Assembly: GCA_031472005.1 (NCBI GenBank)
Contig: PZJY01000003.1
Coordinates: 1,922,001 to 1,986,000 of the forward strand
Direction: 5' to 3'
Origin: Tetracladium setigerum
Lineage: Eukaryota > Ascomycota > Leotiomycetes > Helotiales
DNA length: 64,000 bases
The position numbers and the translations under genes were made by a program. Every line of letters begins with the position of its first letter. Within the stretch, counting starts at the first letter, position 1. Positions 48,245 to 59,674 of this stretch are shown in pieces. A model generated the notes under the pieces. That model was not told the origin of the DNA. It ran no database searches and saw nothing but the letters and a program-made list of their open reading frames with translations.

Positions 48245-50069
48245 ATGTCTTTCGGCGGCCAAACCCCCACGATCATTGTGCTGAAGGAGGGTCAGTATTC
48301 CACCGCCTTCCAGAAGGAATTTATTTTGACGACTTTGACACAGGAACGGACTCGTCACAGGGAAAGGGACAAGTTATTAGCAACATTAATGCTTGTTTAG
48401 CTGTGCAAGCTACGATTCGGAGTACGTTGGGACCATACGGAGGAGACTTGCTGCTAGTAGATGAGAATGGCAGACAGACAATCACAAACGATGGCGCAAC
48501 TGTTATGAAGGTAGAATTCAAGTCCCCTTTAGTAACCTGAAACTTGGGCTAATTCCTGTAGCTTCTCGATATCGTTCACCCAGCCGCAAGAATCCTGACC
48601 GACATTGCGAGATCACAAGATGCGGAAGTAGGAGATGGAACAACGTCTGTGGTTGTGCTGGCGGGAGAGATCCTGAAGGAGATCAAGGATCACGTTGAGC
48701 AAGGTGTCAGCTCTCAGACTATCATCAAGGGCTTACGGAGGGCTTCAGCGATGGCTGTCAATAAAGTGCGAGAGATTGCAGTCAACACAACCGAAGGCAA
48801 CCAGAGAGATACTTTGAGCAAACTGGCCGGAACTGCTATGAGCAGTAAGCTGATCAAGAGAAACACGGGCTTCTTCACCAAGAGTGGGTTTTAATGCGAC
48901 CTTTGAGTGGTATATGCTGACCAAAATTAGTGGTTGTTGATGCCGTCCTTTCCCTTGACCAGGACGACTTGAACGAGAAGCTCATTGGAATCAAGAAGAT
49001 CACCGGTGGCTCTCTCACTGACTCTCTTTTCGTCGATGGTGTAGCATTTAAGAAGACCTTCTCATATGCTGGTTTCGAGCAACAACCAAAATCGTTTAAG
49101 AACCCCAAAATTGTCTGCCTCAATGTCGAGCTTGAGCTCAAATCCGAGAAAGACAATGCCGAAGTCAGAGTCGAGCAAGTCTCCGAATATCAAGCCATTG
49201 TCGATGCAGAATGGCAAATTATTTACAACAAGATGGAGGCACTTTACAAGACCGGCGCCAAGGTTGTGCTCTCGAAACTTCCAATTGGAGATCTCGCAAC
49301 CCAATATTTCGCCGACCGAGATATCTTCTGTGCCGGCAGAGTTGGCTCAGACGATCTCGACCGAGTCATCCAGGCTACAGGAGGTTCTATCCAATCCACC
49401 TGTTCCGATATCCACCCCGAACATTTGGGAACCTGCGGCTCATTCGAAGAAAAGCAAATCGGAGGCGAGCGATTCAACTTTTTCGAGGACTGCCCAGCAG
49501 CCAAAACATGCACCCTCGTTCTCCGCGGAGGTGCTGAGCAATTCATCGCAGAAGTTGAGCGATCTCTCCACGATGCCATCATGATTGTTAAGCGAGCCAT
49601 CAGGCACAACACCATCGTTGCTGGAGGCGGAGCCTGCGAGATGGAAGTATCAGCTTACCTCCACCGCTACGCCGACAAAAATGTTCCACACAAACAACAA
49701 GCGATCATCAAATCCTTTGCCAAAGCTCTCGAGGTCATCCCACGCCAACTCTGCGATAATGCTGGCTTTGACGCTACAGATATCCTTAACAAGCTTCGCG
49801 TGGAGCATCGTAAGGGAAATACCTGGGCTGGTGTAGACTTTGACAATGAGGGTATTAGAGATAATCTTGAGGCATTTGTTTGGGAACCTGCGCTAGTGAA
49901 GCTCAATGCTATGCAAGCTGCCACCGAGGCCGCGTGTTTGATTTTGAGCGTTGATGAGACTATCAAGAATGAGGAGAGTGCTGGTCCACAGGCACCTGCC
50001 AGAGGATTGCCTCCTGGAGCTGCGCAAAGGGTGCTGAGGGGTAGAGGACGAGGCATGCCTAGAAGGTAG
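48245..50069 (+). CDS. CCT7: T-complex protein 1 subunit eta (CCT7)
   Basis: Subunit of the cytosolic TRiC/CCT chaperonin that folds actin, tubulin and other clients with ATP. Four exons: 48245-48290, 48344-48510, 48562-48883 and 48931-50069, giving 557 aa. Introns are 53, 51 and 47 bp. Group II chaperonin signatures are all present: STLGPYGGDLLLVDENGRQT, TITNDGATVMKLLDI and the ATPase motif QDAEVGDGTTSVVVLAGE. The eta-type opening is TPTIIVLKEGTD. The C-terminal ATP site is IVAGGGACEMEVSAYL with GVDFDNEGI. The tail ends Arg/Gly-rich (RGRGRGMPRR). Length and order are normal, with no frame problem. Confidence 0.97.
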
Positions 50070-50334
50070 ATAGGGAAGAGCTTTTGAGATGTATAGTATT
50101 CTACAAGAGATGAATAGAATGTGCATGGCAACCTTAGATACCTCTATTAAAGATTGAACGTGTGGCAAGCCAAACCTAAGCGAATAAACTATGATGATAT
50201 GGTATTTATATATGTATTCCTCCTGATTTCGTCCGAATTTGTTACCTTCCTCTTGCTTAAGCTCCCAGTTACTTACCTACCTACCTACCTAGTTTTACTT
50301 TAACCCTATATTTCCAAGCCATCACAAATCTACC

Positions 50335-51993
50335 TCAACGGCCGTACCCCCTCCCAACCTTCATATTTTCTCCCGCCGCTCTCGCCGCTTCCCCCTGCAA
50401 CTGAACCACAGCGGCCTCTCCACCTTCCTCGTCGTCTTCATCATCAATCAACATATCCAAATCCCCATCCGCCTCCCCCTCAGCATCAGCATCATGATCA
50501 CCGTCGACATCGGGACTACCCAGCTGTGACCTCCCCCCAGCACTCGGCCCTCCGCCTAACATAGCATGAAAAGATTGCGACTCATTGAAGTGTTGTTCCG
50601 GTGCAGAGGAATTGTAACCGCCAAGGTGATTACGCACATCCTCCATGATCTGCGGGTCTAAAGGCATGTAATCGTTCTGCGAAGTTTGCTGCTGTGCCAG
50701 TCGTGAGGAAGATTGCTGTTGGCGCGAGGAGGAAGAGGGTGGTAAGGTACGGTTGAGCACTTGAGGGGAGACGGAACCTTGACCAGCTGCGACCTGAAAT
50801 CCACCATCATGTGCATGGGAAGTGGTGGAAGAAGACGATGTCGGATTTTGCTGCGAAAGGCTTAACACCCTACCAGCGGCCGATGCAGGAACTACCGTCG
50901 TTCGAGAAACAGGAGGTCTGATTACCCCGTCTGCTGCCCGCACCACAGGGGCCTTGCCTAACTCTTTACATTGAACGCAATTTCTGATCACCAAGCTAAC
51001 TGTCTCTTTAATTCGCACCCAGTGATATTTCTCTGCAATCGTCGCTGTGGTCTTGTTTATTCCTCCATGCTGCAAGACGTGAACCTTCCTCGCAATTTCA
51101 TACTGCTTTTGTGGATCGGAGATAACCTCTTTGTCCTTGAGCATCAACTTGTCCTCATCGGGGAGTAGCTTATAGTGCGTCGCCGCTGACCTTAACCTGC
51201 TTTTTTCGGCCCGATCAGCGCCCGCTGGGTACTTGTTGTACTTGAGGTAGAATTTGATTTTATCGAAACGTTCTTCACTCACAAAGTCTTCGCCTTCGGG
51301 TCCGAGATCACGCCCGTAGATTATAGCGTCTATGAGCTGTCCAGGGTAGCTCTTCAAGTTTCCGGCGCCCTTGACACGGCCGATACGTTTAAATCCGAGA
51401 GCATCCCAAATGCGGCAAGATGCGATGTTGGTCTCGTAGACGAGGTTGAACACGCTGTACGTATACCCGAGCCGGGGTGCCCAATCAAGATAGCTTTCTC
51501 CCATGAGTCTTCCAACTCCTCTGTTTCGTGCAGCGGAAGTAACTAAAAAACCGGCATTGCAGACGTGGGAGCTTCTTCCAGGGTAGTTGGGCTTGATGTA
51601 ATAGCTTCCCAAGCATTCCAATGCCCAGTTCTTTCCCTCAACCACTTCGTCTGCACTCTCAATGCTACCGAGAAGCATGACAGCGCCGAAGTTCTGGAAC
51701 CAGTAGGACGAAAACTTCTCCTCGCTCATGGGCTCAATCATGGGGTATGTATCGCCCATTTCAATCTCCGTGTTGAGTTGCTGGCAGAGATAGGCAAGGA
51801 GGGAAGCTGGGACTTGGTGACGAGAAGAGAAAGGGACGAGGGTCGCAATGGTGACTCGGTCGCGCAGCGTCACCTGTCGAGGGAAAACGTCTAGAGGCAG
51901 AGCGGGATTGGGATTATGAGGATCCGGATAGGGCGCTGCTCCCACCGTGCGGTAGATGGTGGGAGCTGTAGGATCATCAAGCATAGCCGGCAT
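50335..51993 (-). CDS. SPT10: SPT10-like GNAT protein with HHCC zinc-binding domain
   Basis: Single exon, 552 aa. The N-terminal half holds a GNAT acetyltransferase fold: the acetyl-CoA-binding strand/loop CNAGFLVTSAARNRGVGRLM is near residues 144-163, followed by ETNIASCRIWDALGFKRIG. The middle holds an integrase-type HHCC zinc module: HVLQH (H-x3-H) and, about 29 residues later, CVQC. This GNAT plus HHCC pairing is that of yeast Spt10, which binds histone gene promoters and activates their transcription. The C-terminal 200 residues are Ser/Gln-rich, ending in an acidic stretch (DLDMLIDDEDDEEGG). The family call rests on domain order; the acidic C-terminus suggests a nuclear role. Convergent with CCT7, 265 bp between stops. 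Confidence 0.85.
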   Translation of the reverse strand: MPAMLDDPTAPTIYRTVGAAPYPDPHNPNPALPLDVFPRQVTLRDRVTIATLVPFSSRHQVPASLLAYLCQQLNTEIEMGDTYPMIEPMSEEKFSSYWFQNFGAVMLLGSIESADEVVEGKNWALECLGSYYIKPNYPGRSSHVCNAGFLVTSAARNRGVGRLMGESYLDWAPRLGYTYSVFNLVYETNIASCRIWDALGFKRIGRVKGAGNLKSYPGQLIDAIIYGRDLGPEGEDFVSEERFDKIKFYLKYNKYPAGADRAEKSRLRSAATHYKLLPDEDKLMLKDKEVISDPQKQYEIARKVHVLQHGGINKTTATIAEKYHWVRIKETVSLVIRNCVQCKELGKAPVVRAADGVIRPPVSRTTVVPASAAGRVLSLSQQNPTSSSSTTSHAHDGGFQVAAGQGSVSPQVLNRTLPPSSSSRQQQSSSRLAQQQTSQNDYMPLDPQIMEDVRNHLGGYNSSAPEQHFNESQSFHAMLGGGPSAGGRSQLGSPDVDGDHDADAEGEADGDLDMLIDDEDDEEGGEAAVVQLQGEAARAAGENMKVGRGYGR

Positions 51994-52684
51994 GTTGTCA
52001 ATTGTGATCTTGCTTTGTTATTGGAATTCCTGTGTTGTGTTAGAGAGCTTGAGAGATTCCAGTGAATGAGGGGTAAAGTGGGATTTACGAGGATGCACCG
52101 ACAACAAGGAGGTCTAGATATCTAGTACAGCGCGTGCTGAAATAATTAAAAAATCGAGCGAGCGCAGAGGATTCGGTATCTCAGGGAACGGAAAGTAAAC
52201 AAAAGCTCGGTAAAGCCCCTGGCGGGATGGACGTATGTCGTGTGTCTGTGATGGCGATGAGATGTGCAGTTCTGAGAATTGCTCGAGAATATCGTGGGCT
52301 CTTCTTGGCGCACGTGACCTGTGCCTAGCAATCTGCCCTCCTCGCCGCACCAGTGCTTGTATATCAAATGTTTGACCCGGAGAGTGGGATTCTGCAGGTA
52401 TTCTGATTGCATCCATTTTAGTGAGATCTTGGAGTGGAGTCTTGGTGACTTGAATGCTTACAGTTACTAGGAATTCGGTGACACTCTGGGTCTGCGAGGG
52501 ATTGTGGCAAGGTGTTTTTGTTTTACATCCTCCTCTCCTTCGCATTTAACAGTTGGCTCTCGAACTTCTGGCGTCCAGTACAGGCAAAGACCCCGGCCGC
52601 CCTCAAAATGGGATGAACGACAATTAGGGAAAAGGCTCTTTGTGATTGCTGGGGATTCCTGATAGAACGTCAGACTTCAACTCT
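51994..52684. other. Intergenic, no supported gene
   Basis: This is the promoter side of the SPT10-like gene and the 3' flank of the Zn2Cys6 gene. A 143-codon minus frame at 52114-52545 shows no family features, so I do not call it. Confidence 0.45.
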
Positions 52685-54578
52685 TCATTTCCTCGGAACC
52701 TCTGCACGAACATCTACGACACCAAGACCACCGTCTTCCACATTCACTCGTTGGTAGCTTAAGCTCACCCTTCTCTGTTCAACTTCCCATTTAACCTGAA
52801 CTCCTTGCACTCTCATTTCCCATTTTATATCCTCCATTTTTGCTTCTCCATCCTGGATTGCACCTTCTCGTGTTATGTTACATCCATGCAGGGCTGTGAG
52901 CCCCTCTTCTTCCATCTGGACCAATCTCTCAGCGAGCATGGCAGTTAAAGTCGAATTCCAGATTCCTTCCTGTCTTTCCCTCGACCTTAAAAGAGAGATT
53001 GCCTCCCGCCGCAGCTTGCCATCTCTGCACTTTGCGGCTACGAAATAGAGCGGAAGTATGATTTCTGTTTCTAGAGTTAAGGTTGGCAAGTTATTCTCAC
53101 CCTTTCCAAGGTCGACAAATTTGTGGGCATGCTCGATGATGGTCTTGAACGCTGGCAAATGCTCATCCCATAACAACTCGTTTTTCGTCACAGCAGCAAA
53201 ATCAATACTGAAATTGATTGCCATTACCGTCCTGAGGATTTGCAGTACCTCGAGTGCTTTCCAATCACTTAAGGTGAACTCGTCTTTCCGCGCAAGCACG
53301 AAGAAGTTCAGAACTGCTGACCACTGCTCCAAACGCAATGTTGAATATCCCCTGGTATGTCCCATACTCTTTTGCACGTACTCCGAATTGGCGTAGTCTA
53401 CTAGCAGACTCGGGTCAATGACCGAGGAACTGGCTCGGACCACAGCGTTTTGAATTTTGTCCAAAGCAATTCTAGCGTCGTCCATGTTAGTGAAGGGACT
53501 CGCTAAGAAACAGACCGTCAATGGTGGAGGGACCATCATTTCACAGGGCGACAACGGAGTGGAAAGTAGATTTCTTGGTCGATCATGGGTGATTGAGCTT
53601 GCTTGATTATCTAACCGAGCAAATATGTGGTTGAAGATCCAAATTGGAGCGTAGTGCCTCGAAGCTGGGGTGCTGCCGGTGTCCTGGATTTGATTGAATA
53701 ATCTGATCCCACCTTCGATGTGGGAGAGTGCAGCACCATGGTACCCTCGAAGTACCTATTTTCATCAACAATGATCCGGTCTAAATGGATAAGGACACTT
53801 ACCTCAAAACACACAAATAATACACAGGTGATTAACGCAACATCCGCGAGCTGGCTATCTTTTTGAACACCAACAGGCATGACCAGGCACTTGATAGCCT
53901 TCAAGTAGTGTTGCAGGGCGAATCGATTATCCTGCCAGAAGGGATTCTTTCCTGGTCGTCGACTAACCTCGAATGCCTCGTGGAGAGCGCCTATTGCCAC
54001 GATCGCATGTCGAATCGCAAGCTCATGATGGCTTGCTTGCAGTACCAAACGGCTCCAGAACTCCGACTTGAAGGGACCCGAGAGTCCAGGTGCAGTCTTA
54101 CGAAGAAAAAAATCGAAGTATTTTCCTTCCGTAGGCGAGAAAAGGTTTGAGGTTAAAGATGGGGTAACGTGCATTCGGTTATCCTCGAGGATTTGACGAG
54201 GACGAGAGCGCGGGGGCGGGATCGTGGGCGTGGGCTTGCTAGTTGCATACCCATCGCATTTCCTTCGACCTCTGTTACATTGACTGCAGGAAGGGCGTGC
54301 TTCATCACACTTGATACGACGGATTCTACAGCGAGATGCACGTCAGTCTCTATGTTGAATATTCATGTGGCGTACTGAGCAGACCGAATTGCATGAAGGC
54401 GCAAGAAGTTCCCGAAGCATCTACAAAAAAAACAAAACATCGACGAACATCATTGGGGCAATTAAAATATTGAATATGCGTACCTGCATGTCATACAACC
54501 TGTGGAAGTCTTTGGTTTGAAAGCTCTTTTACGCGAAGGGAAGAGGGTCTCTGGCGTGACTATTTCGATGGCGTCCAT
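52685..54578 (-). CDS. Zn2Cys6 fungal transcription factor
   Basis: Three minus-strand exons in the main model: 54578-54484, 54325-53803 and 53755-52685, giving 562 aa. The first intron is 158 bp, the second 47 bp. Splicing creates CMTCRIRRIKCDEARPSC and CSQCNRGRRKC, a complete binuclear zinc cluster (C-x2-C-x6-C-x6-C-x2-C-x6-C) near residues 29-57. The rest is the fungal-specific regulator region, with FWSRLVLQASHHELAIRHAI, AIGALHEAF and, across intron 2, ALITCVLFVCFEVLRGYHGA then ALSHIEGGIRLFNQI. No neighbouring pathway cluster suggests a target. The first intron splits the zinc cluster after its second cysteine and contains a possible 45-nt cassette exon (54376-54420). Confidence 0.9.
54376..54420 (-). 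other. Candidate 45-nt cassette exon inside the Zn2Cys6 intron
   Basis: This segment is bounded by a T-tract plus TAG acceptor upstream and a GTACGC donor downstream. It divides the 158 bp intron into two pieces of 63 and 50 bp, each of normal fungal size. Its length is a multiple of three and it has no stop in the host frame. Inclusion would insert 15 residues (CFGNFLRLHAIRSAQ with junction changes) between the second and third zinc ligands. I infer that inclusion would inactivate DNA binding. No transcript evidence. Confidence 0.4.
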
Positions 54579-57500
54579 GGTACTGGTTTGCCAGCTTTCC
54601 CTTTTGGGAATTCCTTCGACTGCTTTTTGATACGAGGTAGAAATCCAATAACTTCTCGTCCAATAGCCACTCGGTACCTGTATCAACTCGAACAATTGGC
54701 AAGTTTAAACGAGGAGCTTCAGAGCCGCGTAGTGGATTGACTGTGTTGCCCTTCACTGAGACAACTGACGTGGTCGCAGATGAGGCCACAGCAGTATATT
54801 GCCTCGAATCTACAACATATATTCCAGCAAGTCACACCTCTGCGCACGTCAGCTCTTCGATACGAAGTCCTCAATGTCCCCAACGATTCCCAAAGAAGAA
54901 GAAAACTGGCTGCATGGCACAAATCACATACTTCCCTATTGATTCGATCATTCGAATAGCAAGGCCAGCAAGAAAACTTATAAGAATCGGGGAACGAGAT
55001 ATCTTCTCGGCTGTCGGACTTGATGTGGAATCGCTTCGCCGTTATGGGACCTTCATCTGGTAATTAGACCCTGGCAGCACCCGCTTGACCAAAATAGTAA
55101 ACGAACACACCAATAAGAGAATGAGAACGTCAAGCAACAAGACCTTGGCGATTTAAACATGGATACTCAACATCTTCCCCATCGACTTCTCTTCCTTCCC
55201 GCTATTACAACAATATCGGTCCATTTCCCCCACCCTCGAGCAACATCTCACCGCGCATTCATTCGGACCTCGCAAAACCCCAGAAAGAGATGGAAAACTC
55301 AAATCTATAAGAAGGTACAATTTATGCATCTGCCATCACATCCAACCTGGTGGCATGCAGGTCCAAGAATTTCATATTCCAGAATAGGATGATGGACCTT
55401 TAAATACACAACAGGCGCATCATGTGCCGTCTGCTGTCACATCAACGCACTTCAGCTCAATCTTGCCGAGAAGATTTTTCAACTCTCCCATTGGCTGATT
55501 CCTAGCAAAAGCCGAAAATAGGCCTGCGGGTATTTTGGATGAGTGGTGGTTGTATCTAATCGTCATGCATGAAAAGCGGGTGAAGCACGTTTGACCGATC
55601 TCTTGATTCATCCCGTTTCTTGGTTGATGTTTGTTACCTGCATTTTACATTTTTTGGTTTGTCCTGGTTATTTCTGGAATTTTACTTCCCAAAGTTTTGT
55701 CATCACCGTTCTTCATGATATTATGTGTTCGCTATTGCAGCAAGGTATTGAAGTGTTGGTGGGAAATGCCTCTTGCCAGAAAGGGCAACTCGAAGGTGGT
55801 TATTTGAGGGTTTGATTTGGATTTCTTGTGAGACCGTCAAATATCGTTCCTTGTAGTTGAGAACAGAGGACCTCAACTTTGCTTGCTGCAGCTCCGTTCC
55901 ATCACCCCGGCATGGGGATTTTCTTGGATCTTGGTACGGAATACCACTTTGCTTGTGTACTTTCCCAGCCACCAAGGCATGTTGATCGGAGACACTTCAA
56001 AACAAGGTCTTAATGCGTACAGTACCTGCAAGGATGGCAGAATACTTGCAAGTCCAAGATCTGGCGTTTTCCTTTCTAATTTTCCGAAGATCTAGATCGA
56101 GCTCCTCCGAAACAACATTTTACCGTCGGGCTCCTGAGGACCTTTCTCATGTAGGTATCGACCGTTTAGGTATTCTAAACTTAGAAAGAGATTTTCCCTG
56201 CTGGCACTTTCGTGGGAAATTACCGTGTTGTCCTCTTTGATAGAAAGCTCGTACACTTGGAGTCCACACGTCAGTATTCTGTACGAGTTCCACAATTCTC
56301 AACACCTTCATGCGTGGCAAATAAACTTTCCTCCGAATCTTTAAGTGGAAGGTGCCTCTCCTATATATCGACGAGTTATGATGACAAGGAAAGGAAGTAT
56401 CAAGAGAAGGCAGGGGCGCAGGCCAATCCGCCTTGTACCTGAAAACAACTCTGCGTCGTACCTGGAATAACTTTTCAAGTTGGAAGAAAATAAATACGCA
56501 GACTCCTTAAACTCCCTCTCAGTTTTTTATTCTTTTTAGATATCCCATGGTGTTTACTTTATTTACGTGTATTCATAACTACGAAACTTGCGAAAGATTT
56601 TGAAGCTCCCTATTTGTTTCCACGGACCAATTCAAGGCTCGGCTTGTGAACTTGGGAAGAGAATGATTAAGCGTGCAATACCGTGGCAAGCTAGACGAAA
56701 TTTTGATCCATTTTCCTCTCTCAGTATTGCCAAGGTCGATATTTCAAGAAACATCGTGATGCGCGATACATCCTCCGAGATACGATGGAACAACAAATAA
56801 TGTGAAGTCTCGCACTCCCTATTATTTTCTTTTCAAAACGTAAAACTTATGCCTTTATTTATTAACAAAGTCGCTCTTCGTCATGAGACTTATCATTCTA
56901 AATATCATCGCTATGATATGAAGAATCCAAGGTTGTGAACTGTTGTCATGGCAAAGAGGCAGTTGATACATTACCGGAGCTCGCTGGACAGGCAACAACA
57001 TGCATTTTCTTCTAAATACTTATAATCAGTTACTCGTCAAAATGAAATGACCTACCTGTTGAAAGAAAAGAAATGAAAACGAGGCATGATAAATATCCTA
57101 TCATCAATCGGTAGTGATGGTAACCCGGGTCTGTAGTCGCGAGTCGAGACACAACAGCGACAACACTTATATGACGTCGTCACGGAACAATAACTACCAA
57201 AAGCACATATAAAAATAAATCAAATGATACAGTCTCCGACTCAGTTTTAATTTAAATAATTCAAGACAGACCAGTAAAGAAATTGACGTAGTCGAGACCC
57301 TGTACTCACTCAATTCAGCGCTCTGCCTAATGAGACCTCATCAGAAGCTAGAAAAAAGGAAGAACAATATAACAAGTCAAGAAGTGTCATAGAAGACAGA
57401 AACACTTTGAAACATTCCTGGCAGGTCAACTGGCATCGCCACAGTCACTGTCGCTGCCACTCAACGGGGAGGCCGAGTGCTGGAAAACTTTAATTAGCTG

Positions 57501-57963
57501 TCTCAGATGAAACGAAGAAATACTAGACGAGAGAAAGAGTACTAGATGAGAGAAGAAGAACACTAATAGAAGAGAAATCATACGTAATTGGATTTGTGAA
57601 ACTTGAGTAGATAAATATATTAGAACATCTGACGTCACGCATTATATCTTGAAGTAATGAGAAGGACTTGGCAAGCCTGACTGTTGTGCGTAGGTAGGAA
57701 AAAAGAACGAATATGTTTGGAAGTCTGTGGCGAATCAAATCGTCACCAGATTACTTTGAGCCAGAAAAAGAAGGGTTTACACCGAGAGATCATTGCATGA
57801 CTTGAGTCAAAGATTTGTGTCATCTGAAAGACGTCGTTCTACGCAAGCGTTGACTGCTAATGCCGGCAACATGAAGTATATCAGAGGAGGATATTTATTG
57901 ACGCATTGCCTTCTGCCTCATAATTGTTAGACTGAATTATCGATTTGATCAAGAGGGTCAATA
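54579..57963. other. Gene-poor 3.4 kb stretch
   Basis: All frames here are short (under about 110 codons), start or end without family features, and do not join into a convincing spliced protein. No long repeats, inverted ends, tRNA-like B boxes or transposase motifs were seen. The left end is the promoter of the Zn2Cys6 gene; the right end is the 3' flank of the uS2m gene. A non-coding RNA or a decayed gene cannot be excluded. Confidence 0.45.
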
Positions 57964-59316
57964 TCACCACGATGGGAAGTTCCAATAACTTGGTCGCTCA
58001 AAGAGACTCCATTGCAATGTACAGTACATGCTATCTATACACATCCAAACACCATATATCATACACCTAATCGTAACTCGCGAATTCCAACTCTTCCATC
58101 TCTCTTTTGCTTGTCTTTTCCTCTTCTCATCTGCCTCTGCAGCCTCTTTAGCTTCCTTCAATCTCTCCTCTTCCGCACTGACCGGGTAACCGAGTCCAGG
58201 AGGAGGAATCCACGTCACCTGTCCTGTCTTTGCAGCTTCCAGACGTTTCTTTTGACCAGCTTCTCCCGCCCGACCGAGGACTCCTGCGATGAGTTCGATG
58301 CATCGTAAACTATCACTCTATTAGTCTAATGTCAAAACTGGGGAGAAAGATGTTACAAACCTGTCGTCATTTGCAGGAATAGGATAGGTAACCCAAGTTG
58401 GATCGGCATCTGTATCGATCACCCCAATGGTTGGGATATTGTTCAACCCACACTCATGCAACAGAACGTAGTTTTCCAACGGGTTCAGCATCACCACCAA
58501 ATCCGGCTTCAACACTTTCCAGTCTGCAATGCGCTCCTCAAACCCTTCCAAGTCATTGTCCAGTGGATCCACAACCTTCAAGGCGCAGTTCTTCAATATC
58601 TGCTCTCCGTTCGTGATAGTTCCCGGTGTCCACCTCTCAAACAAATGACATCCCTTTGCCAGCGTCGCTGCCTTCACCACTGCTGGCATCTGTCCATCTC
58701 TAGTGCCAACAAACAGGATTAAACCGCCATGATACGCTACACCCTCCACAACCTTGGCAGCTCTTCTCAAGTGCGCAGCTGTCACCTCCAAAGACATGAT
58801 ATGAATACCCTGTCTTACACCATAGATGTACCTCTGATTTGCCGGATTCCAGAGCCCGGTGGCATGACCCATGTGAGCCTGACTAGCCATCAATAACTCG
58901 AGTGTGACATCTTCCGGCTTCGGCGGATTCAACACCAGTTGATGGGGCTCATAGTGGTGTTTATCGAGGACCGAACCAAGTTTTCCTGTCCGTGCTGCTG
59001 TATGTTTGGTTGCTTTGTAGATTTCTGCCACGCTGGTACCTTCGCCGGCGGCCGAAGGAGGTGCGAAGTGTGTGGTAGCATGCAGTTGGTTGAGGCTGGC
59101 TTCGATGGAGTGGGTTTCTTTGGAGTGGTTCTCTATTGAGCTGGCGATGGAGTCGATTTTGGGTGAGGAGGTGGTGGTGTTGGTGGTAAGGGAGCGTAGG
59201 TAAGATTTTTGAAGAGGAGGCGCGAGGGCTCTGCGGCCTAGGACTTGTCAATTGGGTTCTTAGAGCTACATTAAAGGAAACTTACCATGCCGTATCGCGA
59301 GATTTCTAAGTATCAT
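57964..59316 (-). CDS. MRP4: Mitochondrial small-subunit ribosomal protein uS2m (MRP4-like)
   Basis: Structural protein of the mitoribosome small subunit. Three minus-strand exons: 59316-59286, 59243-58361 and 58309-57964. Introns are 42 and 50 bp, giving 419 aa. The first exon, MILRNLAIRH, begins an Arg/Ser/Thr-rich mitochondrial presequence (VLGRRALAPPLQKSYLRSL). The uS2 core is clear: LLMASQAHMGHATGLWNPAN, IHIMSLEVTAAHLRRAAKVV, ILFVGTRDGQMPAVV, ERWTPGTITNG, KPDLVVMLNP and TIGVIDTDADPTWVTYPIPA. After intron 2 come CIELIAGVLGRAGEAGQKKR and a charged helix (EERLKEAKEAAEADEKRKRQ). The last 35 or so residues (Cys/Trp-rich) are unusual and could reflect a missed final splice or base error. The identification is firm; the exact C-terminus is not. 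Confidence 0.92.
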
Positions 59317-59674
59317 GGTTTGGTAGAGGGAGTTTGGTGTTTGGTGTCTTAAGATTTTGTTGTCGATGCGGAACGATTTGAAGCTGCAGCAAGGTTACTC
59401 GTTACGCTAAGCCGTATTGGGACATGACATTTAATACTTCACATCGACTTGAAAAAGCACAGCGAACTATATTCTATGACAATAGAAGTAATCAGAATTA
59501 TGGAAAGGTTTTCTCATATCAATGGAATGAAATCATGATATTTGGAACGTTCATTTGCATTAAGAACCACCTCCCTAAGCTCCACACTTATCTCGAACTA
59601 CTCAAGTATTTATGTACAATAAAGTACAACCAGAAATAACGCTCAACGCAGTCTAGGAATAGGGCAGGAATCGA
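59317..59674. other. Intergenic upstream of uS2m
   Basis: A short AT-rich interval between the uS2m promoter and the 3' end of the CBS-PB1 gene. No supported gene. Confidence 0.5.

Noticed and set aside
50277..50293. Short TACC repeat (about four units)
   Set aside because: A minor microsatellite in the interval between CCT7 and the SPT10-like gene, with no apparent function.
52114..52545. 143-codon minus-strand frame upstream of the SPT10-like gene
   Set aside because: No conserved motif or plausible domain; overlapping short frames on the same strand look equally random.
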